Assembly (NCBI GenBank): GCA_023091665.1
Contig: JALJCQ010000017.1
Span: forward strand, 310,001 to 374,000
DNA length: 64,000 nucleotides
DNA from: Pythium myriotylum
Taxonomy: Eukaryota > Oomycota > Peronosporomycetes > Pythiales > Pythiaceae
Direction of reading: 5' to 3'
This document shows, piece after piece, positions 54,789 to 64,000 of the stretch. The translations under genes and the position numbers were made by a program. Every line of letters begins with the position of its first letter. The first letter of the stretch is position 1. Under the pieces are notes generated by a model. It was not told the DNA's origin. It saw only the letters and a list, made by a program, of their open reading frames with translations, and made no database searches.

Positions 54789-56125
54789 TCACTGGAGCTG
54801 AGTTTGTGCGCCCGCCAAACATTCAAGAAACCTTGATGATCGACGATGGCCATACTGTACAAGCATTCTCGGACAGACGTACGAAATGCGATATAGATGA
54901 CGCTGTCTCCTCGTAAAGCGAAATCATGCAATGATGTCGCTATACAAAGCATACTCGATGATGCTCAGGCGTTGTCAATCTCTCCAAAATTAGTACTCCA
55001 ATATGGTAAACAACCTCTAATGTTTACCACGTTGGTAAACATCATCACAAACGAAATGTACATTTTATAGGACCTACACAAATGATGACGTTGTGGAAAC
55101 CTGCATTAAAATCGAATTATGCATCGAGTAGGTCAATGACTCGGCCAACAGGGTCGACTAGGCCCCGGAGTTCTTTCTATCCGGAATCATGTCTGTTTCA
55201 GCGCAGGTGTATACGTTCCCACGAGTGATTTTCCTATGTCATGGTATTATAACACTTCTGTCAAAGAGGTCCCTTAGGCCCACGGCTTGAGCCCCTATGT
55301 TGTGTTTTGTGACACCCTAGCAAAATCTCGATTAGTCATCAGTCCAGAAACCAAGTATTGTCGGGGATGATTGATCTGCGCGTGTGCACTAAGCCCCACG
55401 CCACCATCAGCTCCAACATTGACTCTCTTCACAATGTATCGGGGACGGTAGGGAATGAGCTGATCGCCAAGTTGTGCAGTGAAGTAAGGATGTTGATGAT
55501 GATAAAAAGTCAAGTACAGTCCAACGAGTCTAAGCTCCTTCGTTTCGTCCACTTCCACGTGGTAGAAACCATATTTTGCCTCAGTCGCTGAGCTCACAGT
55601 TGGCCCTATGCATGAATCGCTCGGCTTCTTCCCCTTAGCTAAGTCCCCGAAAATCTTTGCACTAAGTTGTGATAGTTCGATTCCTCGTAACAGACGCTCT
55701 CTTCTTCGTTTCAAGCAGATCGACAACTAGGCGACCTCAAACTCTGTTTCTGGTGACAGTTTTTACGCACGAAACAAAATCATACGCCTAGGTCCAACGA
55801 TACAAAAGGATGGTGTCAGTTTCTTATCAGGCACAGTCGAAACACCTGCAGGTGCCGATAGTTTTTGGCAACCGTACAGTGCGTATGTTCATGTACGAAC
55901 CAATCGCGCCGCTCCAAAAGGAAGCCAGTGAAGTTCAGAATCGATGAACGCAATCAGGTGCATCTCTATTTTTTTGCTCAGCTGGATTGAACGAGCAGAT
56001 GGAGCGCAATAATGGCGAGTAAGTCGTCGTCTGTCTCTCAAAATGCCCTAGGGAAGGGGATAAGGATGAGTAAATCCCAACTATGTCAACTTGGGATGAC
56101 CTATTGATTTGTACTTGGAATTTGT
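54789..56125. other. Intergenic upstream of the PDR transporter
   Basis: About 1.3 kb, AT-richer than the genes. One minus-strand frame, 55726-55295 (143 codons, with YGFYHVEVDETKELRLVGLY), is plausible in composition but has no recognised domain and no supported start. I list it here rather than as a gene. No repeats or RNA genes are seen. Confidence 0.4.
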
Positions 56126-57476
56126 ATGAAAATCTTGTCTGACATCGTGAAGACACACTTCATGGCACCATTCTTGAAATTGCCCTCTCCACCCACACAA
56201 AAGAAGTTCTCCCAACCAGAAATCTCGCTGAGTATGAGCGACAGCGATCCCTTGTCGTGGGACTCCAATGGGGAAGCCGAAACATCCAGCATCGAGCGAA
56301 CAGCTCATCAGTCTCGGAAAGAATCCACCTACGACCGTCGTCGACGCGAGGTGGCGCAACTCCGCATCATCGTCGAACAGCTCGAGGCTCAGCTACAAGA
56401 ATTGCGTCGCTCGCAGATGCAACAGGCAGTCGTTGCTCGCTCTCGCTCGAACGAGCAGCTCAATTTTCTCTGGCGCGTCGCCGCTGAACGCGAGTCAGCG
56501 CTTCGCGCTCGCTCGGAGCGGCGCCGTGCGAAGCTACTGGAGACTCTCCAGGCTCGCGCCGAGCTCGCGCGCAATTTGCATGCCTTCCTGACACGAGTTC
56601 GGCAACTAGAGGTGGTGTTTTTACATAACAGCTGCATAGGTCGAGGAACTGAACCAAGCTTGTACGATATGCATCAGGACGATGAGCTATTCCAGGCAAT
56701 GCATCAGCCGTCGCCAGAATATTCGCCGCGGGGCCTTCGCCCATCCGTCGGCGACCAGCTCATGCTGCTTGATCAGGCTGTCGGTAACATTGGGGAATTG
56801 TTCCCCGATGCAATTTTCCGGAAGAAAGGCAGTTTCGTCGACGTGCAAGTCAAGAGCCACAACGAAGGCGAGGTCGTGATCGATGCATACGAGTCTTGGG
56901 AGCTTCGATTCGCAGCCACGGACGTGGCACAAGCGATCCATAAGCACACATTCCGCGGCGAGCATGTGTGGGACCAGCGCGACCGCCAGCTGGTGAGTAG
57001 GCAGCAAAGATATTTTTTTTGTGCGATGCTAACAAGATTTGTAGCGGACTGCGAGGAAAGTAGAAGGCCAAGTACTCACATCCCAGTTTTCTGCCGAAAA
57101 AGCAGGCTGCTCTTTGGGCTGCACATATTCGGGCCAAACCGTCGTGAAATGGTTTACAGGCTTCGACGGTCCTCAACCTGTACTCGCGACGAGCACATAT
57201 TCGGAGTTGGATGAAAGTAGCCGCGAAGTTAAAGGTCCTATCGTCGGTCACACTAGCAGCTGCATTCGGGTACTACAACACGAAAGCCAGACAGTTGTCC
57301 AGCATGTGCAGCGTTATGTATTCCATATCCAAGAGGGCGGCCAAGGAGGGCGGTATTACGGAGCCAACGAACTGATCAACATCGTTATCAGCAAGATTCA
57401 CACCGAGAAAAAAAGCAAACAGAGCGATGTAACGTGTTTACTTGAGCAGGCAGAAGTCGAGGCGATCTTACTGTAG
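56126..57476 (+). CDS. Oomycete coiled-coil regulatory-like protein, two exons
   Basis: Exon 1 56126-56992 and exon 2 57045-57476, phase 0. The 52-bp intron has GTGAGT, a GCTAAC branch-like box and TTTGTAG. Two starts are possible: 56126, or 56234 (MSDSDPLSWDSNG), which I favour (396 residues). A basic region YDRRRREVAQLR leads into a long coiled coil (IIVEQLEAQLQELRRSQ, then WRVAAERESALRARSERRR). A folded C-terminal part follows, with LMLLDQAVGNIGELFPDAIF, SWELRFAATDVAQAIHKH, then GCTYSGQTVVKWFTGFDG and VQRYVFHIQEGGQGG. The basic coil plus a START-like half resembles a large oomycete family of putative transcription regulators; the family name is from general knowledge and not certain. Confidence 0.65.
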
Positions 57477-57659
57477 CTATGGCCGCGCAAAGGCGTATTC
57501 GCTGCTTCGATAGAAACGATCGCTACGTGAGAAAACTGAATATAAAAAAATACTTCTCGGAATTCGATGCTCGGCTCAACTGGACCTACAGCGAGAAGAA
57601 TTTGTGGTTCAAATATCAGACACGCTCACGTTGATAGCACCTTCACGTTCTGAATTGTC

Positions 57660-59250
57660 TTATGGCTGTAGAACGACGCGCCGGCGCTTTGAGAGACCAG
57701 CAAACCTTATGATCTCGGAGACGCTCCACATGTCCAGCCGACCTAGCGCAGACATCGATCCTTTCTCAGTGGCATGCATAACACTCAAGAACGCATGCTT
57801 GCATGAAGGCAATGGTTCCCTATTGAACAGTCGCAAAACCTCGGCCTTCTCCTCGACGACGCCTCCAAGTGTGAGAACCTCGAGGCGTTTATTGGATGTG
57901 AGCATCAGCTCAAAGTCCGTCAAATCTTCGTCCAAAAACGCCCCACGTTGGATGATCTCAATTGTCTGTAGGTTCTTGGACAGTACAGAGCGAGGATCGC
58001 TCAGTCTGCGTGTCAACGGCTTCAGGCCACACAGCACGACGCCTCGCAACTTGAGCGAGATTAGCGGTATCTGCTGAGCTTCGATCCACTCGCACAAGTC
58101 GCCAACACCAGTCACCGCAGGTCCGTCGATCATCAGTTCGCGTAAGCGTGGATAAGCACGTATAAGCGACTCGAGATGGAAAACGCTCGCATTTCTACCC
58201 CGCACGTAAATTTTGAGAGAACGGAGATCCACACCAAAATGGGGTAAAGCCTGTAGAAGCACGGTAACACATTGATCAGACACGTGGACCTCCAAAGATT
58301 CTAATCCGCTGCCTTGTCCAGTCGAAGCTCGTTCGACGAAGTGGTTGTGATTGTCATCGAATTCGGTCATGCGCAAGGTGAGTTTCTTGGCCGCCCAGTC
58401 ACGTGGCGTGAGGAGAACACGGGAGAAACGGTCCTCAGACGCCGGGGCTGACTTGGAATACGGCAATTTGTCCACCACTGCAACGCTGTGGCATTGTGTG
58501 ATCGTCGGGAGAGAGTGAAGCACGGTCGCGAAAGTCTCGGTTGTCGTGGCGAATAATTTCAGTTCGTCGATGGGCCGCTCGCGAGGTTGGTTGAGTGCTT
58601 GGATGAGTCGTTTTTGGTCAATACTGCTCCATTCAAAACCGAGTTTGATTGCTACGTTGGTGAGTCGCAGAGGCAGACTCAGCATGTGTTCGATAATCTC
58701 GATGATTTCGGGTGGAGATACCAGACTGCTTAGGTCGACCTCAACGCCACCTAGGAACCGCATAGACTGTGCAACATAAATTCGCGTAGTATGCGACTGT
58801 GTCAGCTCGACTTGAGGGTGAGAACAGCGCCATCAGAGGGTTCCCTGTGTCTGTTAACGGAGCCTTTAGGCGGACTGAGCTCTGTGTAAAATTGAGAGCT
58901 CCATCACGACTACCCTGCAACACAGATGTGGACGAACTTCGAGAATCACCTGATCGTTTGCATTCCACCGCGCAATCGGGAAAAGCGGGTGCAACACTGG
59001 AGATTGGAACTCCGTCGAGGCTTTGTCGATCATTCAAGTTTCTGTAAGCCGTGATGAACAATTCGAGCGCCTCACGAAGTTGACGAAGTCTCACAGTGGC
59101 CACAGTAGCATCTTCATGATTTCCACCGGCGTGGAAGCGAATTTGGATCACAAAATCGTTGGTACTAAGATCGGTATTCGAGATGCAGGGTTGGAGCTGC
59201 TTGAGCCTCGGGGCGATGACAGTCCTCGCGGAAGGCTTTGCCGTGGTCAT
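57660..59250 (-). pseudogene. LRR-like protein, oomycete family, frame broken once
   Basis: The N-terminal frame 59250-58741 (MTTAKPSARTVIAPRLKQLQ, with RLRQLREALELFITAYRNL) is followed in another frame by 58763-57660 (SMRFLGGVEVDLSSL ... LRELMIDGPAVTGVGDL, LISLKLRGVVLCGLKPL, LEVLTLGGVVEEKAEVLRLF). The second frame is open upstream as IYVAQSMRFLGG, so the two probably belong together with a one-base slip near 58790. Regularly spaced leucines suggest an LRR-like solenoid of unknown role. A short intron is an alternative, but no good donor/acceptor pair was found across the break. Confidence 0.5.
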
Positions 59251-60460
59251 GCTGTTATGCCGGGAGGGTTGTATTCAAATGTGTGGGTCCCTAACTCAGT
59301 TGGTAAGTATCATCTTCTTTCCCCAAGACACTGGAGTATCAATAGTGGCTTGAATGACAAATTGTTGATTGCAGTAAGATTACTGAATCTTCAGAGAACA
59401 GACAGAGCTTCACAGAATGACGTCAACGAACTGCAACAATCAGAAAATGAATCTTATCGTGCTTCGTTTGAGGAATGCCGCATTAACTTTATTTTCCATG
59501 TGGCCTGTGATAAACTACACGAGCAACAATACATACTATGTTTTATTGCTTGTGTGGCCGCCGAGGAGTAACTCAAACGTGGGTTGAAGTCCGGTTGAGT
59601 CCAACAACACGATGTTCCAATCTCCCAAGGGGTAGGATTGCCGTGGAAGATGACCCAAACGATTCTTTTCGCACAGCGATACTTCGAAGTAGTTGACAAC
59701 GATCGCAGTGTGCTAACATAACGAAATGTACTCTCCACGATGAGAGTCCGATCGATTTTTTTCAACCGTATGATGCATAAACTCGGCGAATACCTAAAGT
59801 GCTCCGGCCGACAAGCCGTTCTCAGCTCTTCTTCGTGGTGGTAGCCTCTCAACAAGGCAATAGTCGTCTAGTGAGACAGCTTGCCAGTCCTCAAGTACAT
59901 CTTCCATCATGATGGCATAATCGAGATGCTCGATGTTTTTACCTGGTCGGGTTCACGAGAACTTTGGTCTGTAGCGCAATCAGTCAGAGAGATGGACTAA
60001 TGCACATCCGCGGAGTTGCTGATGCAATCTGTCCGACCTTGCCAAGGATGACGCTACTTCGGAATAGTCAAAATGGTTTGGGTGAGCCGTAGTGCCATTT
60101 ACTGTGGTGTGTGAACACTACGTCGCAAACTCGTAATACATTCCAAAATCCTCGCGCGCGTTGACCATGATTACGACTCCTCTTGATACGTGTGGCTAAA
60201 TGTCGAGTGGCAATTTTTTTTTTATCCTCTCATCTATAACGAAGAGCCACGTCATGGAGACTCTAGAGATGGAGGACCATGTGCGAGGGTGAAGAAAGCA
60301 TCGATTGCAAGAGACAGCGACGGATAACGAAAAGAAAAAGAAAAAAAAAACTCTACTATACAGCAAACTGGTCGGCGACAGGAACGCGAGAACGAGCGGG
60401 ACGAGTGAGACTGGTCTGACTGGAGAAAGAAAGCCAAACTCTTCGTCTCGTCCAGTTCTC
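59251..60460. other. Intergenic between the LRR-like gene and PEN-2
   Basis: About 1.2 kb. A minus-strand frame ending at 59454 (with RIVWVIFHGNPTPWEIGT) may be a decayed fragment, without a supported start. The region next to 60460 is the PEN-2 3' flank, with short A/T tracts. Confidence 0.4.
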
Positions 60461-60934
60461 TCACCACCCGACGTTGAGGTTCTTGGCCGGCACGACCATG
60501 ACGAGCTTGGCCCAGCCAAAGTCCTCCCAATTGAGCTGGAAAATGACGGCCCACGCGATGAAGAGCAGAGTTGTGAACACGGCCGCCATCAACGACCAGC
60601 GCACCCCTACGCACACACACACACACCCCAATTATAAATCAATTATTTTTTTTCACCACTTCCGCCCCAACGTACACTTGGTGACCTGCGGGTTGAGGCT
60701 CGCGTCCGTCAAGTGCTTGCGGTAGTGGACGACCGTGACGAAGTGGAGCCACGGCAGCAGCAGCAGGCCGCCGAGAAACATCTTGCGCGCGATCGACTCG
60801 TCCGACTCGACGTTCAAGTTGCGCGTAAAGTTGCCGCGGTTGTTGGCGTTCTGCGGCTGCGGCGGGATGGCGCTGCTGCTGCCCGAGTGGCCGCGCGGCG
60901 GCTCCTCCAGCACGGGCGTGTGCTCGTCGGCCAT
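60461..60934 (-). CDS. PEN2: PEN-2, gamma-secretase subunit, two exons
   Basis: Exon 1 60934-60676 and exon 2 60606-60461 give 134 residues. The intron 60675-60607 has GTACGT and TGCGTAG, phase 1, and includes a (GT)n tract. Conserved PEN-2 features: ESDESIARKMFLGGLLLLPW (the family's KxFxGGFxxLPxLW type motif), a first membrane hairpin FVTVVHYRKHL, then RWSLMAAVFTTLLFIAWAVIF as the second hydrophobic segment and the C-terminal NWEDFGWAKLVMVVPAKN. The N terminus is a hydrophilic extension (MADEHTPVLEEPPRG). PEN-2 activates presenilin endoproteolysis in the gamma-secretase complex. It is divergent from RPF1, 398 bp apart. Confidence 0.88.
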
Positions 60935-61332
60935 GCTCACTCGGTCGCTTGCTTCTCTCGATGCGACGCTCTGCCGAGACTGGCGTTCTGGGCGTATTTC
61001 GGGAAGGAGGATATTGGTAATTATGCGAGAGGTTGGTGGTGGAAATGGTAATAATGGAGAAAATGAGATGGGATGGAGGGGTATATTTGTAATGTAAAGG
61101 AGTATTGGTGGGTGGAAATGTAAATTACGGGATCGTCTCACGAAACTCGCCCGAATGGGTTAAGGTGAGAGGTTGTCTACTACTGTTATTAAAGAGCAAT
61201 GAATGGCTATTATTGGTGACATGCAAGGTTCGACTCAGAAGTTTCTGAGTTCGGAGTCTGCTGTCTGATGCAAGAGCTATTGGCTGGAAGCGGCGTCATT
61301 GTCGACTCGATCAATCAAGAGCGAGCGACGCG
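60935..61332. promoter_or_regulatory. Divergent promoter region, PEN-2 and RPF1
   Basis: 398 bp between two start codons on opposite strands. A CCAAT-type box in inverted form (GCTATTGGC near 61277) lies about 50 bp before the RPF1 start. No start site is proven. Confidence 0.4.
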
Positions 61333-62350
61333 ATGCCGGCGAAAGCGAGCGGCGGCGACGCCGAGCCCGACGCGAGCGTGATGCAGCGCCCGAACCCGTC
61401 GCACATCAAGAACAAGATCAAGCGCCAGCAGGTCATGGCCAAGTACCGAAAGGACAAGAAAGAGCTGAAAAAGTCGCTCCAGCAAAAGCGCCAGCGCGAG
61501 CGCCAAGAGCTCGGCGAGAACGCGCCGGCCAAGCAGGAGCCGCGCACGATCGACAACACGAGAGAGCCCGAGATCACGGTGGTCGCGGCCGACGGCGACG
61601 ACGAGGTCGCCGGCGACGAGATGGACGACGAGTTCGCCAAGATCTTTGCGAACGAAGAGACGCCCAAGCTCATGATCACGACGCGGCCGTTCCCGTCGGG
61701 CGAGCTCTACCATTTCATTAAAGATCTCATGGATCTGATCCCGAACTCGTTCTACTACAAGCGCGGCACGTTCGATATCAAGGAGATTGTCCAGTTTGCG
61801 AGCAACAAGGAGTTCACGCACCTCGTCGTGCTCTCGGAGAAGAGCAAAGTCTGCAATGGGTATGTAGAAAATGCCAGTGCTTACGTATTTGTACAGGAAA
61901 TCTCACGAACGGTGCTTTCGTAGTATGCTCGTGAGTCGCTTACCCGCTGGTCCGACCGCGTTCTTCAAGGTCTCGAATGTCAAGCTCACCGAGGACATTC
62001 GCGATCGTGGCCGCAAGACCAACCACCAGCCCGAGCTCATTCTCAACAACTTTTCAACGCGCCTCGGCCACCGTGTGGGTCGTTTCCTCGGGTCGCTCTT
62101 CCAGCACGATCCTGAATTTCAGGGCCGCCAAGTCGTGACATTCCACAATCAGCGAGACTTCATCTTTGTGCGCCACCATCGCTACGTGTTTGAGAATGCC
62201 CAGAAGGCGCGACTACAAGAAATCGGACCACGATTCACGCTTAAGATGCGTTGGCTGCAACAGGGTACGTTCGACACAAAATTCGGCGAGTACGAGTGGA
62301 TCCACCGTCAGCACAAGCTCGACACGTCGCGGAGAAAGTTCCACTTGTAG
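61333..62350 (+). CDS. RPF1: Ribosome production factor 1 (Brix domain), two exons
   Basis: Exon 1 61333-61859 and exon 2 61924-62350 give 317 residues. The intron 61860-61923 has GTATGT and TTCGTAG and joins as CNGMLVS. The N terminus is basic ([20 protein letters not shown]). The Brix domain begins at [18 protein letters not shown] and includes [52 protein letters not shown] and [19 protein letters not shown], ending with the conserved [17 protein letters not shown]1 acts in 60S subunit assembly and 27S pre-rRNA processing in the nucleolus. Length and motif order fit the family. Confidence 0.94.
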
Positions 62351-63190
62351 TCTTCCTCATTGGTATTTTCTTCTCTGCAAACACGAATACGACTCGATCA
62401 TAGACACTCTACATGTTCGCCCGCTCTTTTTTTTTTCACCCAAGAGGATGAAAGTGATATCCGCACGAGTTCCCTCGACCCAAGAAATGGCTGAAACTCG
62501 AAATCATGCTCTGTCAAGGTACCGATGAGTTAGATGGCCATGAGCATTCGATCTATGATGCGTCGACGGACTCGGGATCCGGGCATGGGCTCGATTAGTG
62601 CTTGACGTTCCTGCGACACGTGTCGGACCCAACATGGATACATCTGTGATGTAAGAATAGGATTGGCTTGGCTCAAGTGTATTTCGGTTTCCTCGTTGAA
62701 GCTTGCAGGAATGACCGGATCTTGATCTGTTCGAAGCAAAGCGCCGGTTACATCGACAAGAGTTGATTCTTCTTGACCTTGCCGCAATGGAAAAGACTAC
62801 CGTGTTCTCTGACTGTTTCTTTATTTTGGGTATTCTGACGAATTCCTCCTTTCATAAGAACCAAGAGATGACATCAAGTGGTGAGAAGGAAGCTCTGAGG
62901 CGTGTGAGGAACTAGAAGACGCTGGCGGTCACTTTGTCACTATCTTGTTTGGGAGTGGAGACTCTCGTGCGTTGGCGTATAGGGATACACGATAGCATAC
63001 ATGTTCAAAATGACCGTAGGTTGTTGTCGTGCGGCAGAAATTCGGGTCGGGCAATAGCTAATACAACGCGCATCTCGTCAGAGGACAAATTTAGCATCCT
63101 ATCCCTGGTCCGACCAGAGACGCTGGAGAAGAAGCTTGCGCACAAGGTTTAGTCAACTTACTCGCACCCAGGTCACCATTTGCAAAGAAA
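62351..63190. other. Intergenic between RPF1 and copy G
   Basis: About 840 bp. Short T/A tracts follow the RPF1 stop (62431); no gene, RNA or repeat is seen. The last 100 bp are the copy G upstream region. Confidence 0.5.
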
Positions 63191-64000
63191 ATGGCAGCTG
63201 AACACCCGCACAAAAACACTGCCTTTCGAATCTGGGAGGGACTTCAGGTTGAGCTGCAGGGGCGTTACTCGATCCAGCAATTCTTTGAAGTCCTAGTGCA
63301 TGCTAAATCGTCGTCCAAGCTCGCTACTGCGCTCACGATACTCGCAGCACCGCTACCGGCGTTGCTCTTGATACTTTTCGCTGATGCACTGCCTCTGCAG
63401 CCTTCAAGACTGGGATTATGGCACCAAACGCTTGGGTTCTTTTTTCGACTGTTCGTGGTCTGCGGTCCAGCGACGCTGATCGTCACCTATCAGATCCGCG
63501 AAAGTGCACCGATTTTGTCTGTCTCGCGATTCCAGCAGTTGATATTGGTCACCATTCCAACGTTTATGACGGCGTTTACACTAGGTGGGCTTGCTGCGCT
63601 CTGGGTTTTCCCGGTTCCATTCAGCCTCTCTCTCATAAGCCCATCCGGCTTGCTTACCGCAATCGGATGCCTCTGGTGGATGTGGAAGGATGCGTTGTCA
63701 AAAGATACTGATGCAAAGAGGAGAGTCTCTCGTTTTATGAAGGTCTTGTCGGTACAGAACACGCTGGTTGGTGCCTATATCGCGTACTATGCCCTGTTCA
63801 CCATCGTCGGGGAGGAATACCAGGAATACGTGTCGGTCTTGCTCCCAATCATGAAACTAATATTCAAGAACATGGTGAAGAGTGGGCTCTACTACTTGGA
63901 AGACCTCGCGCCAGCAATGGTTGTGGCAAATATCGACGTCTTTCACGGCGCATTTGTGTGCCGGACAATGGAGCAAACCCAAGGCCAAGCCGCCATTTCA
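63191..64000 (+). CDS. Multi-pass membrane protein family, copy G, partial at window end
   Basis: An open frame of 270 codons from ATG 63191 to the last base, without a stop. It begins MAAEHPHKNTAFRIWEGLQV and matches the family: VELQGRYSIQQFFEVLVHAK, LPALLLILFADALPLQP, LWHQTLGFFFRLF, AALWVFPVPF, CLWWMWKDAL, NMVKSGLYYLEDLAP, NIDVFHGAFVCRTMEQTQG. It is closest in detail to the diverged copy F (LPLQP against LPLRP, LYYLEDLAP against LYYIEDLAP). It is the only member on the plus strand, about 27 kb from the array. No lesion is seen in the visible part. Confidence 0.88.
   Translation, partial: MAAEHPHKNTAFRIWEGLQVELQGRYSIQQFFEVLVHAKSSSKLATALTILAAPLPALLLILFADALPLQPSRLGLWHQTLGFFFRLFVVCGPATLIVTYQIRESAPILSVSRFQQLILVTIPTFMTAFTLGGLAALWVFPVPFSLSLISPSGLLTAIGCLWWMWKDALSKDTDAKRRVSRFMKVLSVQNTLVGAYIAYYALFTIVGEEYQEYVSVLLPIMKLIFKNMVKSGLYYLEDLAPAMVVANIDVFHGAFVCRTMEQTQGQAAIS

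Noticed and set aside
55670..55695. tRNA-like TTCGATTCC box
   Set aside because: No matching A box, acceptor stem or anticodon arm could be placed around it.
56611..56638. Possible 28-bp intron in the coiled-coil gene (GTGGTG...GCATAG)
   Set aside because: It is far shorter than the 52-73 bp introns seen here, and the unspliced frame reads on sensibly into MHQDDELFQAMHQPSPE.
59023..59571. 182-codon plus-strand frame opposite the LRR-like gene start
   Set aside because: It has mixed composition and no recognisable motif, and the opposite strand is the more gene-like.
60612..60630. (CA)n tract suspected as a repeat feature
   Set aside because: It is a simple repeat inside the PEN-2 intron, not a separate element.

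Overview
The window is nuclear DNA from an oomycete (Phytophthora/Pythium-like). The support is: short GT-AG introns of 52-73 bp; single-copy eukaryotic genes (SEC13, SNF7/VPS32, gamma-secretase PEN-2, ribosome factor RPF1, mitochondrial uS9) in the compact, often divergent arrangement usual in oomycetes; a full-size PDR-type ABC transporter; membrane proteins with C-terminal leucine-rich repeats; and Ty3, Ty1/copia and LINE retrotransposons. No bacterial signals, CRISPR arrays or rRNA genes were seen. The species cannot be named from the sequence alone.

Layout. 1-6606: a Ty3/gypsy chromovirus on the minus strand, cut off at its 3' end by the window edge, with a readable -1 frameshift cassette between gag and pol and a long antisense ORF over the end of pol. 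6747-36065: an expanded family of multi-pass membrane proteins of unknown function, all on the minus strand (copies A, B, C, E, D, F from left to right; copy G is on the plus strand at 63191). Retroelements have broken this array. A Ty3 element abuts truncated copy A. A copia element with LTRs I read as identical lies about 325 bp upstream of copy B. A 1.4-kb 5'-truncated LINE lies inside copy C. A 10.06-kb full-length LINE, with a 13-bp target duplication and 31 A's, lies inside copy D and carries an OTU-type cysteine protease domain in ORF1. Only copy B is intact from end to end; copy G is open as far as the window shows.

36321-47055: an intact membrane-LRR gene, then MRPS9, SNF7 and SEC13, then a frameshifted second membrane-LRR gene. 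47330-47940 is a decayed locus built from pieces resembling PEN-2 and the 5' end of SEC13, both of which have intact counterparts elsewhere in the window. 48403-59250: two coiled-coil, transcription-factor-like genes, a PDR transporter broken by one base, and an LRR-like gene whose frame breaks once. 60461-62350: PEN-2 and RPF1, divergently transcribed. 63191-64000: copy G, running off the edge.

The housekeeping genes (trafficking: SEC13, SNF7; ribosome biogenesis and translation: RPF1, MRPS9; membrane proteolysis: PEN-2) look intact. The decay is concentrated in the lineage-specific families and mobile elements, a gene-dense core beside a repeat-driven accessory segment.
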